A DNA stretch of 64,000 nucleotides from Phycisphaerales bacterium (GCA_020639095.1 JACKHH010000001.1:1-64000), one strand, 5' to 3'. Positions 8,114-17,458 are shown, numbered from the stretch's first letter. Program-made: numbers and translations. The notes: a model not told the origin generated them from the letters alone.

Positions 8114-9586
8114 ATGACCAAGAAGTGGATACCAACAACTGCCGTGCTGCTGATCATCGTCCTGGGCGGTGGCGCGTTCATGCTGCGATCGGAGCAGAAG
8201 CGCAGGCCGGTCGCGGACGGGCCCAACGTGCTGCTGATCGTCCTCGACACCACGCGCGCGGACTTCTTCTCCTGTTACGGATATCCCAAGGAAACGACGC
8301 CGCGAATGGATGCGATCGCGGGCGAAGGCGTTCGCTTCACCAACGCATTTGCCACCGATTTCTGGACGGTTCCGTCGCACGCCACGATCTTCACCGGCCT
8401 GTATCCGAGCGAAGCGGGCACGACGTCGGAAACGATGATGCTGCAACCGGAAAACGTGACGCTTGCGGAGCGTTTTTGCGACGCGGGCTATCGCACGGGG
8501 GCGGTCGTGATGAACGCGTGGTTGTCGCGCGAATGCGGCTTTGCCCAGGGGTTCGACGACTACCAGGAAGCGTGGCGAAGCACTGCAAGCGCTGACAACC
8601 CCACCGCGGGCGATCCCGACAGCGTGAAGCCGGCGGAAGATGTCGCCGCATGGATTCGTGGGCGCGTCGCGGAAAAGCAGCCCTTCTTCATGTTCGTCAA
8701 CATCAACGTGCCGCACCTGCCATTTCGTCCGCCGGCACGTCTGCGGAACAGGTTCTTGAGCAAGCGCTACCCGCCCGAACAGATCATGCGGATCACCAAC
8801 ATCACCGACGGCTGGGGGCAGCTCGCGGGTGTTTTGGAACTGAGCGACGAAGACCACGAACTGATGCGCGACCTGTATGCCGCGGAGATTGCGTTCACCG
8901 ACGAATGGGTGGGCATGATTTACGATGCGCTGGCTGAATCGGGGGCGCTCGACGACACGCTGTTGGTCATTACCGCCGACCATGGTGAGAACCTCGGCGA
9001 ACGCGGGATGATCGACCATCAATTCAGCATGTTCGATTCGACGCTGCACGTGCCGCTGATCGTGCGCGATCCGAAGTGCTCATCACCGGGCTCACTGGTG
9101 AGCGCGCTGACCAGCCTGGTGGATCTAGCGCCGACGATTATGCGCTATTGCAACATCGACGATTCCACGGACGAGCGGCTGGTTGGACGCAACGACCTGC
9201 TGGCACCCGAAAGACGATCAACGCCGGTGGTCTTTTCGGAGGAGTCGCGCGACCCGGGCTTCGGCGATGCGATGGAGGCGCGGTATCCGGACTTCGACGG
9301 CTCAACGCTCGGTTATGCGCTGCGTTCGTTGCGCACGGAGCGTTATCGCTTGACGGTGCGCGAAGGGATCGGCGTTGAGCTCTATGACTTCGCCTACGAA
9401 CACAGCGAGTCGCGCAACGTCGCGGACGAGCAGCCCGAACTTGCCGGTCAGCTTCAAGGCGAGTTGGAGGCGTGGTTCACCGGCTTGGATAAGTTCAAGG
9501 GCGCCAAGCAGGCGGACCTCGATGACGAGGTCACCCGCAAGCATCTCGAATCACTCGGCTACGTCGCGCCGAAGAAAAAACCGTAG
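8114..9586 (+). CDS. Sulfatase-like hydrolase with Thr at the nucleophile position
   Basis: 490 residues with an N-terminal anchor (residues 7-20). The alkaline-phosphatase-superfamily fold is shown by PNVLLIVLDTTRADFFSCYG (metal Asp), FTGLYPSEAG, and the distal ITADHGENLGERG metal-binding motif. The family's C/S-x-P-S-R formylglycine motif is replaced by TVPSH at residues 85-89, so the usual cysteine is Thr85 and the arginine His89. This argues against classical formylglycine activation and leaves phosphodiesterase or transferase activity open. The ATG at 8114 was chosen because upstream residues are basic and repeat-free but lack a leader. It stands alone after the exporter operon. Confidence 0.88.
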   Translation: MTKKWIPTTAVLLIIVLGGGAFMLRSEQKRRPVADGPNVLLIVLDTTRADFFSCYGYPKETTPRMDAIAGEGVRFTNAFATDFWTVPSHATIFTGLYPSEAGTTSETMMLQPENVTLAERFCDAGYRTGAVVMNAWLSRECGFAQGFDDYQEAWRSTASADNPTAGDPDSVKPAEDVAAWIRGRVAEKQPFFMFVNINVPHLPFRPPARLRNRFLSKRYPPEQIMRITNITDGWGQLAGVLELSDEDHELMRDLYAAEIAFTDEWVGMIYDALAESGALDDTLLVITADHGENLGERGMIDHQFSMFDSTLHVPLIVRDPKCSSPGSLVSALTSLVDLAPTIMRYCNIDDSTDERLVGRNDLLAPERRSTPVVFSEESRDPGFGDAMEARYPDFDGSTLGYALRSLRTERYRLTVREGIGVELYDFAYEHSESRNVADEQPELAGQLQGELEAWFTGLDKFKGAKQADLDDEVTRKHLESLGYVAPKKKP

Positions 9587-9624
9587 GAATGGCCCCGCAA
9601 GATCGCAAGATCGCGGGATCGGCA

Positions 9625-9849
9625 TCACATCAGCACAAGGTAGAGTAACCACACCGCGACGCCTACGCCGAGCATGCCCGCGATGATCGTGACGCACTGG
9701 ACGACGGCGGCGATGGGAACTTGTCGCAGGTGCTCGCAGCGAATCGTCTTGTACACCAGGCTGATTGCGAGGCACAGCGGCCCGAGCAGTGCAAGGTGCT
9801 GCGTACTGCTGAGCGTCATCGGCGAGGTGAGAAAGGCCAGCAGCGCCAT
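9625..9849 (-). CDS. Small two-helix membrane protein
   Basis: 74 residues with two hydrophobic helices (about 17-32 and 46-72) separated by a basic loop (KTIRCEHLRQVP). I do not recognise the family. The ATG at 9847-9849 overlaps the TGA of the upstream gene by one base (TGATG), which indicates translational coupling; a GTG one codon earlier is possible. It is the last gene of a three-gene minus-strand operon. Confidence 0.7.
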   Translation of the reverse strand: MALLAFLTSPMTLSSTQHLALLGPLCLAISLVYKTIRCEHLRQVPIAAVVQCVTIIAGMLGVGVAVWLLYLVLM

Positions 9850-10307
9850 CACGATGTCCCCCGTACTGGCTGGGGGCGCACGCCTGTACGCACGTAGTTC
9901 GGATCGGTCGCAAGCAGCGCATCAATGATGATCAGCACGTTGAGCAGACCAGCGACAGCCGTGTAAAGCACCGCCACGTCTTCCGCGACGAAACCGGCGT
10001 GCTCCACGTCCTCACCGGCATTGACGGCATTCCCCCAACTCATGGCCGCGAGCGTGTGCCCGCCCGCACAGATCTGCCCCATGAACCAGAGCGTGCGTTC
10101 GCGCGGTTTGAACGTTGACTGCACGCCGGCAACCGCGACCCCGCCCCAAAACGTCGCGGCGGTCACGACGAGGAGAATGATGCCGCGTTTGCGATCACCA
10201 ATGTAAATGTGCCCGAGACCCGGAACGAGCCACGCGAGCACACCGGTGGTGAGCACCTTGCCCATGGAGGGTTCCGCGTTGCTCGACGTGCGATTGCCCG
10301 CAGCCAT
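9849..10307 (-). CDS. DUF6677-like multi-span membrane protein
   Basis: 152 residues. After a short polar N-terminus comes VLAWLVPGLGHIYIGDRKRG, the turn typical of TM2/DUF6677-like proteins, then hydrophobic helices near 45-65 and 115-135 and a segment with MGQICAGGHTLAAM between them. The function is unknown. The ATG at 10305-10307 overlaps the stop of the zinc-ribbon gene by one base, and its own stop overlaps the next gene in the same TGATG manner. Confidence 0.75.
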   Translation of the reverse strand: MAAGNRTSSNAEPSMGKVLTTGVLAWLVPGLGHIYIGDRKRGIILLVVTAATFWGGVAVAGVQSTFKPRERTLWFMGQICAGGHTLAAMSWGNAVNAGEDVEHAGFVAEDVAVLYTAVAGLLNVLIIIDALLATDPNYVRTGVRPQPVRGTS

Positions 10308-10537
10308 CACCAACCGCCCCCCTTGCACCCGCCGGAACCACACCGGCCGCAACAGGAATGATGCGCAGGCGCGGTCTCTTGCTGCCCTCCTGCTTTCGCG
10401 GTGAATGTGCTCACGGTGCGTTGGACGGCATCTCTGCCGCACACCGGACAAGGGCCGGCGGAATCGCGCCGGTCCATGCACTCCATTTTCTCAAATTCGT
10501 GACCGCAGCGTTCGCAACGGTATTCATAGATCGGCAT
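10307..10537 (-). CDS. FmdB-type zinc-ribbon protein
   Basis: 76 residues starting MPIYEYRCERCGHEFEKM, the hallmark of the FmdB/CxxC_CXXC_SSSS zinc-ribbon family, with a second CPVCG pair near 35-40 completing the ribbon. A C-terminal HHSCCGRCGSGGCKGG tail adds more potential metal ligands. FmdB was named as a regulator of formamidase, but most members are uncharacterised. First gene of the tightly overlapped three-gene operon. Confidence 0.9.
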   Translation of the reverse strand: MPIYEYRCERCGHEFEKMECMDRRDSAGPCPVCGRDAVQRTVSTFTAKAGGQQETAPAHHSCCGRCGSGGCKGGGW

Positions 10538-10736
10538 GGAACGACCACCCCGGGTTTGTGAAGTACAGGTCGGTTCGGAGTATAGGATCGCCGCCAGGCA
10601 GTCGCAAGCATCGGGCAATCGAGGCGGAATTGACTTCCCCCGACCGATGCCGATACTGCCCCCCACCGGCGCACAGGCGCGTTCTCCGCAGCCCCGCGAC
10701 GAATGCGGATCGATTCCTCCAGGTGAACCTGACACG

Positions 10737-11099
10737 ATGACACGCGGACGGACATGGACGATGGCGCTGCTGACACTGGCGATTGTGCCGGGGTGCAGCA
10801 TCGTGGGCACGTGGGATGCACCGCAGGATTGCCCCTGGGGGGCGAGCGACGAACTCGAATCCGTGCCCGCGCGGATCACGCTTCGCGATGACGGGACGTA
10901 CGCCGCCCGCGTCACCTATGGCGGCAAGGAAACCACCAACCAGGGCAAATACGAGTGGACCGGACGCAGGCTGATCATCACCCCGCGCGGCCACCGTTCA
11001 CGCACGTATACCGGTTGGCACTGGGATAAGTACCTGCGACTGTCCGCGAAGTACAAAGGCCAAACGGTACATTGCACGCTGACGCGCGTGAGCGAGTGA
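10737..11099 (+). CDS. Small lipoprotein, unknown function
   Basis: 120 residues with a signal peptide and lipobox-like cysteine (TLAIVPGCSIVGTW, Cys at about 20). The mature part reads like a compact beta-barrel fold: GTWDAP, ARITLRDDGTYAARVTYGG, GKYEWTGRRLIITPRG. Such lipocalin/META-like repeats of strands are common in small envelope lipoproteins; no ligand is known. It is divergent from the zinc-ribbon operon and lies 24 bases before truB. Confidence 0.7.
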   Translation: MTRGRTWTMALLTLAIVPGCSIVGTWDAPQDCPWGASDELESVPARITLRDDGTYAARVTYGGKETTNQGKYEWTGRRLIITPRGHRSRTYTGWHWDKYLRLSAKYKGQTVHCTLTRVSE

Positions 11100-11123
11100 T
11101 CGCAATCCGCCTGCGAACCTGAC

Positions 11124-11858
11124 ATGTCCACCATCGACGGCGTGATCAATCTCAGCAAACCGGTAGGCATCACCTCTGCCAAGGCGCTCTATCGCGTGCG
11201 CAGCATCTCACGCATGCGCAAGAGCGGACACACCGGTACGCTCGATCCCGCCGCTGACGGCGTGCTCGTGCTCTGCGTCGGCAAAGCCACCAAGCTCGTC
11301 GAAAAGGTGATGGACCTGGTGAAGTGCTACCGCGCGACGGGCCGGCTCGACGTGACCAGCGAGAGCTTCGACAGTGACCGGCCCGTGACACCGGTTTCGG
11401 TTTCGGCAATTCCCGAGCACGCGCAGGTAGCGGCTGCTCTGACTTCATTTGAAGGTGAGATCCAGCAGCGACCACCGGCAGTCAGTGCGTTGAAGATCGG
11501 CGGGGTACCCGCGTACAAGCTGCAACGCGGTGGCGTGCTGCCGGCGTTGCCCCCGCGACGCGTCATGGTCTATTGGACTCACCTGGTGAAATTCGACTGG
11601 CCGTACGTTGAGTTCGAGGTCGCGGTCGGTCGCGGAACGTACGTGCGTTCGTTGATTCGCGATTTGGGTGAGGCGCTTGCGTGCGGTGGATGTTTGACGG
11701 CACTGACGCGCACGTCGATCGGACCGTTTCACGTCGCGGACGCGTGGGATTTCGAGCGTATGCAGACAGCCCAACCCAGCGACTATATACTCCCCCTTGA
11801 GGAGGCGCGCGACTTGATCGAACGCAGCGCCGGTGTCGCTCCGCCGCGACCGGATTGA
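11124..11858 (+). CDS. truB: tRNA pseudouridine-55 synthase TruB
   Basis: 244 residues. It isomerises U55 in the T-loop of tRNAs. The N-terminal DGVINLSKPVGITSAKAL and the catalytic segment HTGTLDPAADGVLVLCVGKAT (with the nucleophile Asp in TLDP) identify it, as do RPPAVSALKIGG and GRGTYVRSLIRDLGE. The length suits a short TruB without a well-developed C-terminal PUA domain. Confidence 0.95.
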   Translation: MSTIDGVINLSKPVGITSAKALYRVRSISRMRKSGHTGTLDPAADGVLVLCVGKATKLVEKVMDLVKCYRATGRLDVTSESFDSDRPVTPVSVSAIPEHAQVAAALTSFEGEIQQRPPAVSALKIGGVPAYKLQRGGVLPALPPRRVMVYWTHLVKFDWPYVEFEVAVGRGTYVRSLIRDLGEALACGGCLTALTRTSIGPFHVADAWDFERMQTAQPSDYILPLEEARDLIERSAGVAPPRPD

Positions 11859-11884
11859 ATTCTGCGTACGCTTTGCATCATGTC

Positions 11885-11936
11885 CGCTTCCTTACGGGCG
11901 CGGCTTTGCTTTGTGGTGCAGGCATCTTGCCTGCAT
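11885..11936. repeat. Two adjacent short intergenic elements
   Basis: A CGCTTCCTTACGGGCGCGGC copy at about 11885-11904 is directly followed by a GTGGTGCAGGCATCTTGCC palindrome at 11912-11936. Both belong to families found elsewhere in the window. Confidence 0.75.
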
Positions 11937-11975
11937 CATGCAGTCGACATCTGCGGAAACAACAGATAACAACCA

Positions 11976-13688
11976 ATGATCTCGACTGCGACATCCTGCG
12001 AAGTTGCCCCCCGCAGGCCGATCGTCGACCGCCTGTTGCTGCCGCTCGCACGCGGCCACGCCGACCGCACGTTCAAACGTTTCATGCGCGCCGTGCAATC
12101 TGCAACCCGTACACAACACAAAGTGCTGCTCGAAAAAGTGCGGCGTAACGCGAGCAGCGCGTTCGGGCGCGACTTCGGTTTCGGTGAAATCCGCACGTAC
12201 GCCGACTACGCCAAACGCGTGCCCATCCTGCGTTACGAAACGCTCGCGCCGTACATCGACCGCGTCCGCCGTGGCGAAATCACCGCGATGTTCGACCCGC
12301 GAACCACGGTACACATGTTCGCGAAAACCAGCGGCACAACCGACAAACCGAAGTACATTCCGGTGACGACGCCTTTCTTGGATGAGTATCGCCGCGGGTG
12401 GAATGCGTTCGGCATCAAGGTGATCCGCGACCATCCCGGGTGCTTTCTGCGCTCGATCGTGCAGGTCGCAAGCCCGATGGACGAGGAGCACACGGCGTTG
12501 GGAATTCCATGCGGGGCCGTCACCGGTTTGATGGCCGCCACGCAGAAACGGTTGGTGCGGCGCTACTACGTCGTTCCGCGCGCGGTCGCATACATCGCCG
12601 ACGCCGACGCACGCTACTACACCATCGTGCGTTTCGCCGCGACGGCTGACCCTGCCTTCTTCATCACTGCGAGCCCAGCCACCCAGCTTCGCCTGGCACG
12701 CACCATGGACGCATCGGCTGATCGACTGATCCGCGACGTGCGCGAGGGCACACTGTCCACGGACGCGGCGATCGCACCCGAGTTACGCCGTCAACTCAAC
12801 CCGCATCTCTCGCCCGATCCAGCCCGTGCGAAACATCTGGAGCGCATCGCCGAAAGCACCGGCAGACTGCTGGCGCGCGACGTGTGGAACCTCGGGTTTC
12901 TAGCCAACTGGACCGGTGGAACGATGGGGCTGTACCTTCGTGAGTTCCCCGATTACTTTGGGAATACCCCGGTGCGCGATATCGGTTTGATCGCCAGCGA
13001 AGGGCGCATGTCGATCCCAATCGAAGACGGTACGCCCGCGGGCGTGCTCAACGTCGCGGACAACTTCTATGAGTTCATTCCCGCGAACGACTACGGCAGC
13101 GACAAGCCGCCGGTGCTGCGTTCGCACGAACTCTCCGCCGGTGAGGAATACTTCATCCTCCTGACCACGTCGGCGGGTTTTTACCGCTACGACATCGGCG
13201 ACCGGGTGCGTGTCACCGGTTACATGGATGAAGCGCCGCTCATCGAATTTCTGCACAAGGGCATTCACGCGTCATCGCTCACCGGCGAGAAGCTCACCGA
13301 GCAGCAGGCGGTGATGGCGTTCGCGGGACTGGAGGATGTGCCCGACTCCGCACATCGCCACTTCGTGCTCGCGCCGCAATGGGGCGATCCCCCGCACTAC
13401 CGCCTGCATCTCGAAGACACCGACCTCACCGGAACCGAAACCGCGCGTCTCGCGGAGGCATACGATCGCCGCTTGCAGGAAATCAACGTGGAATACGCGT
13501 CGAAGCGTTCGTCGGGCAGACTCGGTGCCGTCGAGGTCAACGTGGTGCCAAATGGTTGGCTGGCGGCGCGGGATCGCGGCATCTCCGAACGGCAGCGTGC
13601 GAGCAACGAGCAGTTCAAGCACTGTTACCTGCTCAGCGAAGTCGATGCGGATGCCGAGTTTCCCTCGGCATCGACCAGCCGCACTTGA
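11976..13688 (+). CDS. GH3-family acyl-adenylating enzyme
   Basis: 570 residues, full length for the GH3 (auxin-responsive promoter) family, which adenylates carboxylic acids and can conjugate them to amino acids. The nucleotide loop is FAKTSGTTDKPKYIPVT near residues 110-127; later motifs are LIASEGRMSIP, EEYFILLTTSAGFYRYDIGD and the C-terminal GEKLTEQQ. The family is best known in plants but occurs in many bacteria, where the substrate is unknown. No adjacent gene suggests an acyl substrate. The ATG follows a repeat-rich spacer with no clear ribosome site. Confidence 0.9.
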   Translation: MISTATSCEVAPRRPIVDRLLLPLARGHADRTFKRFMRAVQSATRTQHKVLLEKVRRNASSAFGRDFGFGEIRTYADYAKRVPILRYETLAPYIDRVRRGEITAMFDPRTTVHMFAKTSGTTDKPKYIPVTTPFLDEYRRGWNAFGIKVIRDHPGCFLRSIVQVASPMDEEHTALGIPCGAVTGLMAATQKRLVRRYYVVPRAVAYIADADARYYTIVRFAATADPAFFITASPATQLRLARTMDASADRLIRDVREGTLSTDAAIAPELRRQLNPHLSPDPARAKHLERIAESTGRLLARDVWNLGFLANWTGGTMGLYLREFPDYFGNTPVRDIGLIASEGRMSIPIEDGTPAGVLNVADNFYEFIPANDYGSDKPPVLRSHELSAGEEYFILLTTSAGFYRYDIGDRVRVTGYMDEAPLIEFLHKGIHASSLTGEKLTEQQAVMAFAGLEDVPDSAHRHFVLAPQWGDPPHYRLHLEDTDLTGTETARLAEAYDRRLQEINVEYASKRSSGRLGAVEVNVVPNGWLAARDRGISERQRASNEQFKHCYLLSEVDADAEFPSASTSRT

Positions 13689-13777
13689 AGGACCATGCGG
13701 GCGTCGGTTAGGATGCCGCGCAAAGGCCATTCCAAACTTCGTTGGCATCTCAACCAAGTGCGAAGGAGGTTCACGAC

Positions 13778-14719
13778 ATGAAACGTCCAAAAGTTACTGT
13801 CGTTGGTGCCGGCAATGTCGGTGCAAGCTGCGCGTTCTGGCTCGCCGTCAAAGAAATCGGCGACATCGTGCTCATCGATATTCCGGAATTCTCCGACCGC
13901 ACGAAGGGCAAAGCCCTCGACCTCGCGCAGTGCGGACCAGTGGCGCGCTTCGACTCGCGCATCATCGGCGGATCTGACTACGGCGATGCCGCAGGCAGCG
14001 ATGTGGTCATCATCACCGCGGGCCTACCGCGTAAACCGGGCATGAGCCGCGACGATCTCATCGAGACCAACGTCAAGATCGTGGGCAGCGTCGCGGAGCA
14101 GGTCGGAAAAGCCGCACCGGACTCGGTGCTCATCATCGTGTCCAACCCGCTCGATGCAATGGTTTATACTGCGTGGAAGAAGAGTGGATTCCCCACGCAG
14201 CGCGTCGTCGGACAGGCGGGTTGCCTCGACATCGCGCGATATCGCACCTTCATCGCCATGGAACTCGATTGCAGCGTTGAAGATATCAGCGCGCTGCTCA
14301 TGGGTGGCCACGGCGACGACATGGTGCCGCTGCCGCGGTACACATCGGTGGCGGGAATTCCCGTGACACAGCTCATTCCGCCCGACCGTCTCTCGGCGAT
14401 CATCGAACGCGCCAAGATGGGCGGCGGCGAACTCGTCAAGCTCATGGGCACGAGCGCCTACTACGCACCGGCTGCGGGCAGCGTGGACATGGCGGAAGCC
14501 ATCGTGCGCGATAAGCGCCGCATCTTCCCCTGCGCCGCGTACTGCGACAAGGAGTACGGCGTCGGTGGTTACTTCGTGGGCGTGCCCTGCATGCTCGGCG
14601 CAAACGGCGTGGAGAAAGTCATCGAGGTCGATCTCAACGGCGATGAACGCGCCCTGTTCGACACGAGCGTCTCACACGTTCGCGAGCTTGTCGAGGTTGC
14701 GGGCAAGTTCATCGGCTGA
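13778..14719 (+). CDS. mdh: Malate dehydrogenase
   Basis: 313 residues of the LDH-like MDH type. VTVVGAGNVGASCAFW is the NAD-binding loop, the Asp in VLIDIPEF selects NAD over NADP, GLPRKPGMSRDDL carries the substrate arginines typical of malate enzymes, and LMGGHGDDMVPL holds the catalytic His. It interconverts malate and oxaloacetate in the TCA cycle. The start at 13778 has the strong ribosome site GAAGGAGGT at 13762-13770, which overrides the upstream ATG at 13742. Confidence 0.96.
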   Translation: MKRPKVTVVGAGNVGASCAFWLAVKEIGDIVLIDIPEFSDRTKGKALDLAQCGPVARFDSRIIGGSDYGDAAGSDVVIITAGLPRKPGMSRDDLIETNVKIVGSVAEQVGKAAPDSVLIIVSNPLDAMVYTAWKKSGFPTQRVVGQAGCLDIARYRTFIAMELDCSVEDISALLMGGHGDDMVPLPRYTSVAGIPVTQLIPPDRLSAIIERAKMGGGELVKLMGTSAYYAPAAGSVDMAEAIVRDKRRIFPCAAYCDKEYGVGGYFVGVPCMLGANGVEKVIEVDLNGDERALFDTSVSHVRELVEVAGKFIG

Positions 14720-14978
14720 CGCGTCGCGACACCACTTCCGGTGCCGCAAAGCTGACACGTTTCTACTTGCCACCAGTTCCGCGGTGAACGTGCGCGCGGG
14801 CGACCTGTGAAAACTTTTGCGCCGGGCAAGTGTGCCAACCTCCGGCCACCCGCGTTAAGGTTTTGGCTGGCGTTGGTGCGGGCGACCACTTAGACTGATT
14901 GGCGTTCCACCGCGCAATCAGGTATTGGCCGAGAGCTTGCAACGTGCGCGCCCACATGTCCTTCAAGGAGCCCGACCG

Positions 14979-15461
14979 ATGGATCAGAAAATCGTCGATC
15001 ACCTCTACCACCGCACGCGTATCGACGCGCAGATCACCGGAACCATCATCCTCGTCGCGGGCATGGGGGTGTTGGCGCTGCTGATGGGTGACCACTTCAA
15101 GCCGCTGCAACCCGGTGCGGAGATGTGGGACTACTCCCGGCTTGTGTGGGTCGAGGCGGAGCGGGGTTGGGTGGTGGAACGCAAACTCATCGAAGCCGGG
15201 AACTTCCCACCGGTCACCAACCACGGCAACCTCGAAGTTCGCGAGATTCAACCAATCAGCGTGTCGATCATTGTGGTGCTCGGCACCTTCGCGGTATCGT
15301 ACTTCCTCTACGCCTCCGCGCGGCGGCAAACCCGGCTGATGAACGCGGTATACGCAAACGACCCGGGCAAACCGTATCAACGACCCTGGGAACAGATCAG
15401 GATCACGTTCTGGGCGCTCAACGTCGTGCTCGTGTTCATCATGTTCTACTTCATCACGTGA
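14979..15461 (+). CDS. Two-helix membrane protein, unknown function
   Basis: 160 residues. A cytoplasmic N-terminus is followed by a helix near 21-38 (GTIILVAGMGVLALLMG), an extracytoplasmic loop of about 60 residues with several Trp, a second helix (ISVSIIVVLGTFAVSYFLY) and a third at the C-terminal end (ALNVVLVFIMFYFI). ATG 14979 is supported by AAGGAG at 14965-14970. No family recognised. It converges on the ferritin gene. Confidence 0.7.
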   Translation: MDQKIVDHLYHRTRIDAQITGTIILVAGMGVLALLMGDHFKPLQPGAEMWDYSRLVWVEAERGWVVERKLIEAGNFPPVTNHGNLEVREIQPISVSIIVVLGTFAVSYFLYASARRQTRLMNAVYANDPGKPYQRPWEQIRITFWALNVVLVFIMFYFIT

Positions 15462-15491
15462 TCACGGAGCCCATGTCGCCGAGCAATCGCC

Positions 15492-15998
15492 TTACGGTTT
15501 GGCTTGCGGCGTTTCCATCATCCTTGCGACCCGCGCCTCGACTTGCAGCAGATGATGGTCGCCCGCGAGTTTGAGCATTTGCAGCAGCTCGGTCATCGTG
15601 GCCACTTCCTCAACCTGCTCATCGACAAACCACGCGAGGAAGCTGCGCGTCGCGAAGTCCTTGTGCTCCTCAGCCATCGCGACCAGGTCGTGAATCTGCT
15701 TGGTGACCTGCTCCTCCTGGTTCAACGCCGACTGCACGATCGAAACCGGATCGGACAGGTTCCCGGTCGGCTCGCTGATCGCGTTCAGATGCACATCGGC
15801 GCCGACGTCGAGCAGGTAGCGCAGAATGCGCTTGCCGTGATCGCGTTCCTCCTCGCCCTGGCGGAAGAACCACTCTGAAAGCACCTTGAGCCCGAGGGCG
15901 TCGAACCGACAGGCCATGGCCATGTAGTTGTGGGCGGCATGGAATTCGTTGGCGATCTGTTCGTTCAGCTTGTCCACGATGGGTTTCGGCGTAAGCAT
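15492..15998 (-). CDS. Bacterial non-heme ferritin
   Basis: 168 residues, the usual size of FtnA-type ferritins that store iron in a 24-subunit shell. Di-iron site residues are visible: Glu in NEFHAAHNYMAM (helix A), GEEERDHGKRIL (Glu and His, helix B), and QEEQVTKQIHDL plus FVDEQVEE (helices C and D). No N-terminal targeting segment. A -10-like TATAAT on the minus strand lies 68 bases upstream. Confidence 0.95.
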   Translation of the reverse strand: MLTPKPIVDKLNEQIANEFHAAHNYMAMACRFDALGLKVLSEWFFRQGEEERDHGKRILRYLLDVGADVHLNAISEPTGNLSDPVSIVQSALNQEEQVTKQIHDLVAMAEEHKDFATRSFLAWFVDEQVEEVATMTELLQMLKLAGDHHLLQVEARVARMMETPQAKP

Positions 15999-16065
15999 GA
16001 CGATTACCTCGCTTATGGTCGACGATCGTTAATCTTCTGCGAATACCGGCAACGGTTTGAATGCG

Positions 16066-16071
16066 ATTATA
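16066..16071 (-). promoter_or_regulatory. Candidate -10 element for ferritin
   Basis: The minus strand reads TATAAT here, 67 bases before the ferritin ATG. I found no convincing -35 at 16-18 bases spacing and no clear iron-responsive operator. Confidence 0.3.
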
Positions 16072-16288
16072 GTTCATCGACCGAACCGCCGCCACACTCC
16101 GGGCCCGCCGCGATATTTCTAAGCCCTTATTCAGGCGAGAGATACCAACCGAGGCGCACGCGACCGCGCTGCGCTGGCGAGGTATCGGGCGAAACGCTAT
16201 CGTCCTCAGCGTTGGCGTGTGGCGGTGGGCATCACCATCGCCAGCCCGGCAATTGATTCTGGAATACCCAAACAGGCGGGACGCATGC

Positions 16289-17458
16289 ATGTGGAACAGC
16301 ATCATCATCGCAGCCATCTTCGCGCTGTGCGGTACGGACGCACCGAAGCTGCGCATCGCGACGTTTAACATCTGGGAACTCAGCGCCGCCAAAGTCGACA
16401 TGGTGGACGGCGATGGTCACGGCACCAACCCGCAGCTACACGGGGCAGCCGAGATCATTCAACGCGTCCATCCCGACATCCTCTTCATCAACGAAATCGA
16501 CTACAGCAGTGATCGCGACGTCGCAACGCAATTCCGCGATCGCTATCTCGCCGTCGCGCAATCCGGACAACCGGCATTGAACTTTCCCTACGTCTACAGC
16601 GCCCCGGTGAATACCGGCGTACCCACCGGCAAAGACCTCGACAACGACAAGAAGACCGACGGACCCGGCGACGCGTACGGCTATGGCCGCTACCCCGGGC
16701 AGTACGGCATGGCGTTGCTCAGTCGCTATCCGATCGACGCGTCCGCGGTGCGCACCTTCCAGAAACTCCTCTGGCGCGACATGCCCGACAACCTCATGCC
16801 CGACGGCACAGCCGGCAAACCCGATTGGTACGACGCGGACGAAACCGCCATCTTCCGCCTCTCCAGCAAGAGTCACTGGGACGTCCCTATTCGCATCAAT
16901 GGCGCGACGCTGCACGTGCTCTGCTCGCACCCCACGCCGCCGGTTTTCGACGGCGATGAGGATCGCAATGGTCGGCGCAACTACGACGAAATCCGCCTGC
17001 TCGCGGACTACCTCGGCCCGCCCGACCGCGCGGCATACATCATCGATGACAAGGGCAAAACCGGCCCGCTCGACGCCGACGCGTCGTTCGTCATTCTTGG
17101 CGATCTCAACTCCGACCCGTCGCGCGACCCAGCCGATTATGGCAAACCCGCAATGGCGCAGTTGCTATCGAGCCCGCGCGTTCTCGACCCTGCCCCCGAG
17201 AGCAAGGGCGCATTGGGTAAAAACAACCCAGGTCCGCCTTACCACATCGAGCGTAAGACCTGCGACTTCGGGTGCATCGACTACGTGCTATGCTCGCGTG
17301 ACTTGAAGGTCATCGACTCGGGCGTGTTCTGGCCAACGGCTGACGACTCAACGCACAAGCTCACGGACGACCGCGCAGCCTCAAGCGATCATCACTTGGT
17401 GTGGGTTGATGTTGAAATGCCGGGGAGTGCCGATGGCAGCGTGCAGCGTGCAGAGTAA
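16289..17458 (+). CDS. Secreted endonuclease/exonuclease/phosphatase-fold hydrolase
   Basis: 389 residues with a short signal peptide (WNSIIIAAIFALCG). The EEP fold is shown in order by IATFNIWEL (Asn), FINEIDY (metal Glu), HVLCSHPTPP (His), ILGDLNSDPS (Asp/Asn), CIDYVLCS and the terminal SSDHHLVWVDV (Asp-His dyad). All key residues are present, so it should be an active phosphoesterase; DNase, sphingomyelinase-like or other specificity cannot be read. Unlike the relatives at 37145 and 40218 it has no dockerin tail. Confidence 0.88.
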   Translation: MWNSIIIAAIFALCGTDAPKLRIATFNIWELSAAKVDMVDGDGHGTNPQLHGAAEIIQRVHPDILFINEIDYSSDRDVATQFRDRYLAVAQSGQPALNFPYVYSAPVNTGVPTGKDLDNDKKTDGPGDAYGYGRYPGQYGMALLSRYPIDASAVRTFQKLLWRDMPDNLMPDGTAGKPDWYDADETAIFRLSSKSHWDVPIRINGATLHVLCSHPTPPVFDGDEDRNGRRNYDEIRLLADYLGPPDRAAYIIDDKGKTGPLDADASFVILGDLNSDPSRDPADYGKPAMAQLLSSPRVLDPAPESKGALGKNNPGPPYHIERKTCDFGCIDYVLCSRDLKVIDSGVFWPTADDSTHKLTDDRAASSDHHLVWVDVEMPGSADGSVQRAE

